From Psychrobacter sp. (lineage in GTDB: Bacteria; Pseudomonadota; Gammaproteobacteria; Pseudomonadales; Moraxellaceae): a DNA stretch of 6,207 bases. The translations under genes and the position numbers were made by a program. The notes under the pieces are model-generated. The model was not told the origin of the DNA and ran no database searches. It saw nothing but the letters and a program-made list of their open reading frames with translations. Of this stretch, positions 1 through 4,870 are shown in pieces. Positions within the stretch are counted from its first letter, which is position 1. Every line of letters starts with the position of its first letter. The stretch lies in assembly GCA_012270355.1 (NCBI GenBank), contig JAAXIL010000012.1, positions 1 through 6,207 of the forward strand, in the 5' to 3' direction.

Positions 1-221
1 CCTCGCTTGCCATGCTTGGTGACATTCAGTTGGCGGAACCAAAAGCCATGATTGGCTTTGCGGGCAAGCGAGTGATTGAGCAAACCGTGCGAGAAAAGTT
101 GGATGAGCCATTCCAACGGGCAGAGTTTTTGCTTGAGCATGGCATGGTGGATCAGGTGGTGCATCGCCATCAATTAAATGAAACGATTTATCGCCTTTTA
201 GCAAAACTTATGCGTGTATAA
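1..221 (+). CDS. accD: Acetyl-CoA carboxylase carboxyltransferase beta subunit, C-terminal end (5' truncated by window)
   Basis: This is the last 72 residues of AccD, with the reading frame open from base 3. AccD pairs with AccA to form the carboxyltransferase that moves the carboxyl group from biotin-BCCP to acetyl-CoA, giving malonyl-CoA for fatty-acid synthesis in the cytoplasm. The visible part carries the family's strongly conserved C-terminal block: [43 protein letters not shown] and VVHR. It then ends in a short helix with no long tail. The N-terminal zinc-ribbon cysteines lie outside the window. The ATG at base 12 is internal, because the conserved block begins before it. The stop at 219-221 lies 34 bp before the preferred folC start, with no terminator between them, so accD and folC are probably co-transcribed, as in many gammaproteobacteria. 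Identification is firm. Confidence 0.96.
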   Translation, partial: SLAMLGDIQLAEPKAMIGFAGKRVIEQTVREKLDEPFQRAEFLLEHGMVDQVVHRHQLNETIYRLLAKLMRV

Positions 222-242
222 GCATACTAAGCATATAATTTT

Positions 243-247
243 AGGAG
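243..247 (+). promoter_or_regulatory. Shine-Dalgarno of folC that decides the TTG start
   Basis: AGGAG lies 8 bases before the TTG at 256, which is standard spacing. No comparable purine-rich site was seen just before the in-frame GTG at 214, which sits inside the end of accD. The next in-frame ATG, at 322, would remove residues of the conserved FolC N terminus. The site therefore favours TTG-256. Confidence 0.75.
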
Positions 248-255
248 CCTTCAGA

Positions 256-1608
256 TTGTCTGAACCTCAAACCCTATCTAGCCCTACTCAAGCCAGTTCG
301 CTATCGGACTGGCTGACTTATATGCACCAGATTCATGTCTCCGCCATCGACATGGGGCTGTCTCGAGTAATACCCGTCGCCGAAAAATTAGGCGTTTTGT
401 CGGTAAATGATAAGTCAGACACCCAACCTCAAATCAAACCTTACATTTTTACGGTAGCAGGGACGAATGGCAAAGGCTCAACCACCGCCATTATTAGTGA
501 AATTTGCCAACAAGCAGGTTATAAAACGGCGTTATATCAATCGCCACATTTACTTGAGTTTAATGAACGGGTACGGATTAGCGGTAATCCTGTGTCTAAT
601 CAAACCCTAATTGATGCTTTTTATCAAGTAGAACAGGCAAGATTAGCTTGTGATTTGACGCTGTCATTTTTCGAAATGACAACACTGTCTGCCATGCTGA
701 TTTTTACGCAAGCCGATTGCGACGTCTGGGTGTTGGAAGTCGGGCTTGGCGGACGGCTCGATGTGGTAAATATCATTGACCCAGATATGGCGGTTATCAC
801 CAATATCGGCATTGACCATGTCGATTGGCTTGGCGATACGCGTGAAAAAATTGGCTATGAAAAGGCTGGAATTCTACGACAAGGTATACCTGTGGTATAT
901 GGCGAGGAAGATATGCCCGTCAGTGTCCAAAATAAAATTAAAAAGTTGGACTGTATCACTTATCAAGTGGGTAAAGATTTTGCATGCTTTGATGATGGCT
1001 CAGACCCCCAAGTTTGGCAGTTTTCCAGTCGAGCAGTGACGCTTAATCTACCAAAACCAACATTATCACTCATCAACTCTGCAAATGCCGTTGCAACGGT
1101 TTTAGCAAGTGAGCTATCGATTAACCAAAATGATATAGCCAACGGGTTGCGAGCCGTCAAGTTGGCGGGTCGGTTCGATTATCGACAACTCGCCAATCGG
1201 CATTGGCTATTCGATGTGGCTCACAACGCCGAAGGGGTAAATTTTTTACTACAAGGGTTTGTTCCGTTTTGGCAACGTCATTTAGCAAGTCATCCAACGG
1301 CAAAACTGCATTTACTGTTTTCGATGCTAGGAGACAAAAACGTAAAAGCGGTGGTGAGTTTATTACAGCGTTCAAATCTGCCGATTGAGAGTTGGTACCT
1401 TGCTGAAATCAATCATCCTAGAGCAATGCCATTACAAGAGTTAGAATCTTCACTCGCAACGATGGTAGATACTAACCAAGTTTATGCTCACGATAGCTTT
1501 AATAATGCAGTGGTTAGGATGATCCAACAAACAAACCCAGCCGATTTTATATTGGTATGTGGTTCATTTCATACGATTGGCGAAGTGCTGACGGTATTAC
1601 AAAGTTAA
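256..1608 (+). CDS. folC: Bifunctional dihydrofolate synthase / folylpolyglutamate synthase
   Basis: FolC ligates L-glutamate to dihydropteroate and then adds further glutamates to reduced folates, using ATP, in the cytoplasm. From TTG-256 it has 450 residues; E. coli FolC has 422. Visible Mur-ligase-type motifs, numbered from the TTG: the N-terminal SLSDWLTYMHQIH-type block; P-loop GTNGKGS at 69-75; SPHL at 96-99 followed by the ERVRISG stretch; FFEMTT at 138-143; EVGLGGRLD at 161-169; NIGIDHVDWLG at 183-193; and EKAGI at 202-206, whose lysine is carbamylated in characterised relatives. The C-terminal domain has GRF at 305-307, DVAHNAEG at 320-327, FSMLGDKN at 355-362 and CGSFHTIGEV near the end. 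All expected motifs are intact. An extended reading from GTG-214 adds 14 residues and overlaps accD by 8 bp, but has poorer start support. The gene follows accD closely and ends at a terminator 26 bp after its stop. Confidence 0.96.
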   Translation: MSEPQTLSSPTQASSLSDWLTYMHQIHVSAIDMGLSRVIPVAEKLGVLSVNDKSDTQPQIKPYIFTVAGTNGKGSTTAIISEICQQAGYKTALYQSPHLLEFNERVRISGNPVSNQTLIDAFYQVEQARLACDLTLSFFEMTTLSAMLIFTQADCDVWVLEVGLGGRLDVVNIIDPDMAVITNIGIDHVDWLGDTREKIGYEKAGILRQGIPVVYGEEDMPVSVQNKIKKLDCITYQVGKDFACFDDGSDPQVWQFSSRAVTLNLPKPTLSLINSANAVATVLASELSINQNDIANGLRAVKLAGRFDYRQLANRHWLFDVAHNAEGVNFLLQGFVPFWQRHLASHPTAKLHLLFSMLGDKNVKAVVSLLQRSNLPIESWYLAEINHPRAMPLQELESSLATMVDTNQVYAHDSFNNAVVRMIQQTNPADFILVCGSFHTIGEVLTVLQS

Positions 1609-1634
1609 TCCTGACTACGGTAAAGATAACATAT

Positions 1635-1664
1635 AAAAAAACGGTCAAGAATGACCGTTTTTTT
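1635..1664. terminator. Bidirectional intrinsic terminator between folC and the DUF2382 gene
   Basis: Seven A (1635-1641), CGGTCA (1642-1647), loop AGAA (1648-1651), TGACCG (1652-1657) and seven T (1658-1664) make a perfect inverted repeat. Each strand has a GC-containing hairpin followed by a T run. It lies 26 bp after the folC stop and 26 bp after the stop of the convergent - strand gene, so it can end both transcripts. Confidence 0.93.
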
Positions 1665-1690
1665 GACAACTTTTAATTACTTTTATCAAC

Positions 1691-2266
1691 TTACAGCTTT
1701 CTATCTGCTTGATGGTCTAACATACCATCTTCGACAACGTCTAGTTCTTCACGTTTAAGCTCAACGTTAATAGTATCGGTATGCGTGTGGCGTGATTTTT
1801 GAATGTCCACGTCTTGTACCACATGCGTTTGCTTGCTGATGCTCGCCACTTGACGCGATAAGACAATTTCTACAGGCTCATTATCACTTAGCGCTATTTT
1901 TTCACCATTGACCGTAATGGTTGTTACACTGTCCAGCATTGGCTCAACATATTGCACTACCTCTGATTCATCGCCAGTACCTGTTAGCAGTGTTTTGCTA
2001 TCAGCATCATAATAGTTGGTAGATATGACTAACACTTCTTCCACCAGCTCGATAGGAACTTCAACCGTTTTGGTGCGGATTTCTTTACGGGCAATGACGC
2101 TACCCACATCTAAACGTTCTTTACTGACAACTGCTCGTTCTTCGAGCAATTCCATCTTACCCACTGTATTTCGCTCATCAAGAGGGGATTCATAGGCTTC
2201 CCGTTTGAATGCTTTTTTTTGAGCATCATTTAAGATTTCGTCTTTTAGTGTTTCATCTTTCATCAT
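1691..2266 (-). CDS. DUF2382 (YsnF/AvaK-like) domain protein without PRC barrel
   Basis: This is a 191-residue, strongly charged, probably cytoplasmic protein with no signal peptide or membrane segment. Residues 1-37 are a charged, lysine/glutamate-rich leader. Residues 38-80 (MELLEER, VVSKERLDVG, VIARKEIRTKTVEVPIELVEEVLVI in order) match the first half of a DUF2382 domain. Residues 131-178 (VEIVLSRQVASISKQTHVVQDVDI then NVELKREELDV) match the second half. About 50 less charged residues between the halves are unlike the paralogue. DUF2382 occurs in stress-associated proteins of many bacteria, but its biochemical role is not established, so no function is assigned. AAAGGA lies 5 bases before the first ATG (2266) and 8 bases before the adjacent second ATG (2263); either may be the true start. 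A terminator separates it from the upstream paralogue, so it probably has its own promoter. Its arginine codons are mixed (CGT, CGC, CGA, CGG), unlike the neighbour. Confidence 0.85.
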   Translation of the reverse strand: MMKDETLKDEILNDAQKKAFKREAYESPLDERNTVGKMELLEERAVVSKERLDVGSVIARKEIRTKTVEVPIELVEEVLVISTNYYDADSKTLLTGTGDESEVVQYVEPMLDSVTTITVNGEKIALSDNEPVEIVLSRQVASISKQTHVVQDVDIQKSRHTHTDTINVELKREELDVVEDGMLDHQADRKL

Positions 2267-2291
2267 GTGTGTCCTTTGTACTCAAAAACTG

Positions 2292-2320
2292 ATTGTATAC
2301 ATAAAAAAAGCCAGAGTTAA
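2292..2320 (-). promoter_or_regulatory. Candidate promoter of the 191-residue DUF2382 gene
   Basis: On the - strand, TTAACT (2320-2315) and TACAAT (2297-2292) are separated by 17 bases. The -10 element is good and the -35 is 4/6. Transcription would start near 2285, just before the ribosome binding site at 2277-2272. The -35 falls in the hairpin of the upstream gene's terminator. A promoter is needed here if that terminator works, but the exact choice is an inference. Confidence 0.4.
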
Positions 2321-2329
2321 ACTCTGGCT
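2303..2329 (-). terminator. Intrinsic terminator of the PRC-barrel/DUF2382 gene
   Basis: AGCCAGAGT (2309-2317) pairs perfectly with ACTCTGGCT (2321-2329) around a 3-base loop. Read on the - strand, the hairpin is followed by seven T (2309-2303). The + strand side lacks a T run, so it works in one direction. It lies about 48 bp after the stop of the upstream gene and ends that transcript before the second DUF2382 gene. Confidence 0.88.
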
Positions 2330-2341
2330 CTATATCAAGAG

Positions 2342-2358
2342 TTAATCACTCTTAATCA
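2342..2358 (-). repeat. Two perfect TGATTAA heptamers 10 bp apart
   Basis: On the - strand TGATTAA occurs at 2358-2352 and again at 2348-2342, exactly one helical turn apart. The pair lies between the stop of the PRC-barrel gene and its terminator. It also lies about 60 bp upstream of the predicted transcription start of the 191-residue gene. It overlaps a small inverted repeat, AAGAGT (2337-2342)/ACTCTT (2348-2353). It may be a regulator site, but chance cannot be excluded in AT-rich DNA. Confidence 0.4.
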
Positions 2359-2376
2359 TTTGCAATTCAATATGAA

Positions 2377-3222
2377 TTACTTGTTGCGATACGCACGCAC
2401 ATCGTCAGCAGTAATACCATCACGCTCTACAACGTTACCAGAGGCGTCAACAATGTTGCCATCACGGTCAACATCAAGTTCTTCACGTTGGATAGTTTCA
2501 TGGATAGTTTCAGTGTGACGCTCAGTTGTTTTACCAACATTAACTTCTTCAGTAACGTAAGTTTCTTTACCAACACGAGCACGTTCAGCTTCAAGTTGTA
2601 CTTCAACAGTTTCAGTGTCGGCATCACCGATACGACGGTCAGTTGGACGGTCAACGTTAGTACGTTCAATATGAGCATGTTCTTCTTCAAGCTCAACGTT
2701 CACTTCACGATCTTCAGTCACAACGTGCTTACCAACTTTAACAAGTCCTGCAACGATGCGGTCTTTGTTTACGGTTAAACGCTCTTCAAGTAACTCAAGG
2801 GTGTTTGGAGCATCGTAATACTCTTCTTTAAGCTCAACACGCTCTTCTGCAGGAACAGTATCTGCTACAAATGCAGCACGGTCTTTTTCAGCCTGCTCTT
2901 TATAGCTGTACTGATAGTCGTGATCATACTCTTCCATGGCTTCAACTTGGTTCTTAGTCAAGCTGTCAAAGAATACGTCATCACCAACGATGCGAGCTAG
3001 ACCAGCAGGAACAAGTACTTCTTTAGAAGAAAACCAACCGCCAGCGTCAACGATTAGATAACGGATACGACCAGTTGTATCTTCAACTAAAGCACCTTCG
3101 ATGTTACCAATTTTGTCTTCACCTGCACCATAAGCAGTTTTGCCAGTTGGATCATAATAATCATCACCAATTAGGTCACGGTGAGTGGCTTGGATATCTT
3201 TTAAACGTAGTAGTTGACTCAT
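2377..3222 (-). CDS. PRC-barrel and DUF2382 domain protein
   Basis: This 281-residue, very acidic protein has no signal peptide or membrane segment. Residues ~13-90 form a PRC-barrel domain: LIGDDYYD, KIGNIEGALVEDTTGRIRYLIVDAGGWF, then KEVLVPAGLARI. PRC barrels occur in RimM, photosynthetic reaction centre H subunits and many stress proteins, where they bind partners. A charged linker (~91-140) leads to a DUF2382 domain (~142-250). That domain is made of two similar halves, beginning LELLEERLTVNKDRIVAG and VEVQLEAERARVGKET, and it closes with QREELDV. A short glycine/aspartate-rich tail follows. This domain pair is a known YsnF/AvaK-type architecture associated with stress, but its molecular activity is unknown. 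The start ATG has AGGAAA upstream with about 7 bases from AGGA. Arginine is encoded almost entirely by CGT across the DUF2382 part, suggesting high expression. It is followed by its own terminator and preceded by a long regulatory-looking spacer. Confidence 0.9.
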   Translation of the reverse strand: MSQLLRLKDIQATHRDLIGDDYYDPTGKTAYGAGEDKIGNIEGALVEDTTGRIRYLIVDAGGWFSSKEVLVPAGLARIVGDDVFFDSLTKNQVEAMEEYDHDYQYSYKEQAEKDRAAFVADTVPAEERVELKEEYYDAPNTLELLEERLTVNKDRIVAGLVKVGKHVVTEDREVNVELEEEHAHIERTNVDRPTDRRIGDADTETVEVQLEAERARVGKETYVTEEVNVGKTTERHTETIHETIQREELDVDRDGNIVDASGNVVERDGITADDVRAYRNK

Positions 3223-3250
3223 AATAATTTCCTATAAAATAAATGACTTT

Positions 3251-3259
3251 ATTATTACA
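3251..3259 (-). promoter_or_regulatory. Candidate extended -10 promoter of the PRC-barrel gene
   Basis: The - strand reads TGTAATAAT: a TGn extension followed by AATAAT (5/6 to TATAAT). No good -35 is seen; a T-run lies upstream instead. Transcription would start near 3244, giving a leader of about 22 bases that includes the ribosome binding site. Other possible - strand promoters exist farther upstream: TATAGA at 3380-3375, and a perfect TTGACA at 3431-3426 with a poor -10. Confidence 0.4.
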
Positions 3260-3347
3260 GACCACTTAAGCAAAAAAATTTGCATAAATAGTTTGTCGGT
3301 TAGTTGAACAAATTAAGTCCCTCAAAGTTAGGCAATAAATTTGAGAG

Positions 3348-3369
3348 AGTTAAGTTGTTTGTCTTAACT
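3348..3369. repeat. 7-bp inverted repeat (AGTTAAG / CTTAACT)
   Basis: AGTTAAG (3348-3354) and CTTAACT (3363-3369) form a perfect inverted repeat around an 8-base TTGTTTGT. There is no T run beside it, so it is not an intrinsic terminator. It could be an operator or, if transcription begins near 3368, a 5' leader hairpin of the PRC-barrel mRNA. Confidence 0.45.
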
Positions 3370-3414
3370 TGGAATCTATACTAACAAAAGAAATTTCAAT
3401 AACGTATGGTGGTC

Positions 3415-3464
3415 GAGTAATAGAGTGTCAAAGGGCGTAAACTCGTGTTAAGGGGTGTAAATGC
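3415..3464 (+). repeat. Five-unit 10-bp direct repeat array, response-regulator-like operator
   Basis: Five units follow each other without gaps: GAGTAATAGA (3415), GTGTCAAAGG (3425), GCGTAAACTC (3435), GTGTTAAGGG (3445) and GTGTAAATGC (3455). The shared pattern is GNGTNAA plus three free bases. Units 2-3 and 4-5 also match as a 17-bp repeat (14/17 identical, transitions only) with 20-bp spacing. The period of one helical turn, and the core GTAAA-N5-GTTAA-N5-GTAAA, resemble tandem sites of OmpR/PhoB-family regulators, especially the CpxR box. The repeat is directly visible; the regulator is inferred. Confidence 0.65.
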
Positions 3465-3483
3465 AATAACAGTGATGCTTTAT

Positions 3484-3503
3484 GATGTTACGCTTCCTAA
3501 CAC
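3484..3503 (-). repeat. Two inverted copies of the 10-bp unit
   Basis: Read on the - strand, GTGTTAGGAA (3503-3494) and GCGTAACATC (3493-3484) repeat the unit of the array at 3415-3464 in opposite orientation. The 17-base span 3503-3487 matches the array's paired-unit consensus at 13 of 17 positions. Because the copies are inverted, this stretch can also pair with the array in RNA (CTCGTGTT with AACACGGG, including one G-U). Confidence 0.5.
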
Positions 3504-3550
3504 GGGTGGTGCTTGACTAACATTAATTGGGAAATCATGTAAATTGAAAT

Positions 3551-3579
3551 AAAAAAAGCCGTAAAAAACGGCTTTTTTT
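3551..3579. terminator. Bidirectional intrinsic terminator after the thiolase gene
   Basis: Seven A plus GCCGT (3551-3562) pair with ACGGC plus seven T (3568-3579) around a five-A loop. On the - strand it lies 43 bp after the thiolase stop and ends that transcript. The + strand T run could also end a rightward transcript from the spacer, although no + strand gene precedes it. Confidence 0.92.
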
Positions 3580-3622
3580 AATGGAGAAAGTTAGCACTAG
3601 GTTTTGCTTAGATAGTGTGAAG

Positions 3623-4810
3623 TTAAGGCAATTCAATAGCAACCGCAACGGCTTCCCCACCGCCAATACATAGCGATGCCACACCTTTCTTACCGCCCGT
3701 GCGTTTCAAGGAATTAATTAAGGTCACTAAAATGCGAGCCCCAGAGCAGCCAACAGGATGCCCTAACGCACATGCACCGCCTTCAATGTTGACTTTGGCG
3801 TGATCAATATTCATCTCATCCATAGCCGCCATGGTTACCATCGCAAAGGCCTCATTAATTTCCCATAGGTCAACGTCTTCGACTGACCACCCCGCTTTAT
3901 CAAGCAATTTTTGCATCGCTCCAATTGGGGCAATGGTAAATTCGCTAGGGTGACGAGAGTGAGATGCCGTGGCAATGATGCGAGCTTCGACATTTAAACC
4001 TTTGTCTTTGGCATTTTGCTGAGAGGTCATTACCAAAGCGGCTGCTCCGTCTGAGATGGAGCTGGCATTGGCGGCAGTAATCGTCCCGTCTTTTGCAAAT
4101 GCAGGACGCAAAGATGGGATACGTTCAGCATTGGCGGTGCTTGGTTCTTCATCGGTGTCAACCGTGACCTCGCCTTTGCGAGTTTTGATAGTAATGGGCG
4201 TAATCTCGTTTTTAAAATGTCCCTCATTAATCGCTGTATTGGCACGATTGAGAGATTCGATGGCAAAATTGTCCATCTGCTCACGGGTATAGCCTTTTTT
4301 GTCCGCCATTTCTTGAGCAAATTGTCCCATGAGTTTGCCAGTTTCAGCATCTTCTAATCCGTCTAAGAACATGTGGTCTTTGACTTCTTTATGTCCCATG
4401 CGGTAGCCGCTGCGAGAGCCAGGCAAAATGTATGGAGCATTGGTCATCGACTCCATGCCACCTGCCACGATGATGTCAGCACTGCCAGCCTTAATGGCAT
4501 CGTGAGCTTGCATCACGGCTTTGAGACCTGAGCCACACAGTTTGTTGATCGTCACCGCTCCCGTGCTGTCGGGCAAACCTGCTTGACGCATGGCTTGACG
4601 AGCAGGACCCTGTTTTACGCCTGCGGTCAGGATACAACCCATAATCACTTCATCGACAACGTCGGGAGATACGCCAGCTCGGTCAACGGCAGCTTTAATG
4701 GCAGTCGCACCAAGCTCAGGAGCAGTTGCCCCCGATAGTGCTCCTTGAAATCCGCCCATGGCGGTTCTAGCATCGCCAACGATAACAATTGAATTGGTGT
4801 CGGTAGTCAT
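3623..4810 (-). CDS. Acetyl-CoA C-acetyltransferase (thiolase II)
   Basis: A complete 395-residue thiolase that reversibly condenses two acetyl-CoA into acetoacetyl-CoA in the cytoplasm. All active-site elements are present: nucleophilic Cys92 in NKLCGSGLKAV, Asn319 in NEAF, His351 in GHPVGCSGAR, and Cys381 in CIGGG. These are offset by exactly 3 from Zoogloea PhaA (89, 316, 348, 378), so there are no gaps between the catalytic landmarks. The last glycine loop reads GGGEAVAVA rather than the commoner GGGMGVA. The start ATG has AAGGAA about 5 bases upstream. The gene begins 60 bp after hom, with no terminator or convincing promoter between, so co-transcription is likely. No phaB, phaC, fadB or CoA-transferase gene is in view, so the sequence does not show whether it serves polyhydroxybutyrate synthesis, acetoacetate use or another route. 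The names atoB and phaA are both possible. Confidence 0.95.
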   Translation of the reverse strand: MTTDTNSIVIVGDARTAMGGFQGALSGATAPELGATAIKAAVDRAGVSPDVVDEVIMGCILTAGVKQGPARQAMRQAGLPDSTGAVTINKLCGSGLKAVMQAHDAIKAGSADIIVAGGMESMTNAPYILPGSRSGYRMGHKEVKDHMFLDGLEDAETGKLMGQFAQEMADKKGYTREQMDNFAIESLNRANTAINEGHFKNEITPITIKTRKGEVTVDTDEEPSTANAERIPSLRPAFAKDGTITAANASSISDGAAALVMTSQQNAKDKGLNVEARIIATASHSRHPSEFTIAPIGAMQKLLDKAGWSVEDVDLWEINEAFAMVTMAAMDEMNIDHAKVNIEGGACALGHPVGCSGARILVTLINSLKRTGGKKGVASLCIGGGEAVAVAIELP

Positions 4811-4870
4811 GATATTTCCTTATTTTCAGTAAATATTTAGGTAAAGTTTAATCGGCTTCATACCAGTCTA

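Larger units (their letters stand above)
3223..3622. other. Non-coding 400-bp spacer with regulatory-looking repeats
   Basis: No credible gene was found between the thiolase stop and the PRC-barrel start. In order, the spacer holds a ribosome binding site for the PRC-barrel gene (3228-3233), an extended -10 (3251-3259), a short GCAAA/TTTGC inverted repeat (3270-3283), a 7-bp palindrome (3348-3369), a five-unit 10-bp repeat array (3415-3464), two inverted units (3484-3503) and a symmetrical terminator (3551-3579). It is unusually rich in sites for a spacer upstream of one gene. Confidence 0.75.

Noticed and set aside
214..255. In-frame extension of folC to GTG-214
   Set aside because: It overlaps accD, lacks a good ribosome binding site, and adds 14 residues not part of the recognised FolC N terminus. 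TTG-256 has a well-spaced AGGAG.
2427..2696. 89-codon open frame on the - strand, Leu/Lys/Val-rich
   Set aside because: It is an out-of-frame reading of the repetitive DUF2382 codons; low complexity with no motif.
2488..2778. 96-codon open frame on the + strand, Phe/Ser/Asn-rich
   Set aside because: It lies antisense within the PRC-barrel/DUF2382 gene, and its composition is the mirror of the Glu/Val/Thr-rich sense codons. No ribosome binding site or family resemblance.
3403..3431. Leftward promoter TTGACA (3431-3426) with CATACG (3408-3403)
   Set aside because: The -35 is perfect but the -10 matches only 3/6. The TTGACA is also explained as part of the 10-bp repeat, so it was not listed as a promoter feature.
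3425..3461. CRISPR-like direct repeats
   Set aside because: The two 17-bp copies are imperfect and only 20 bp apart, with no room for spacers. They are better described as 10-bp operator-type units.
3513..3518. TTGACT as a rightward -35
   Set aside because: No -10 follows at normal spacing, and any transcript would hit the terminator at 3551 almost at once.
4030..4350. 106-codon - strand frame inside the thiolase gene
   Set aside because: It is a frame-shifted shadow of a gene whose catalytic residues are all in the other frame.
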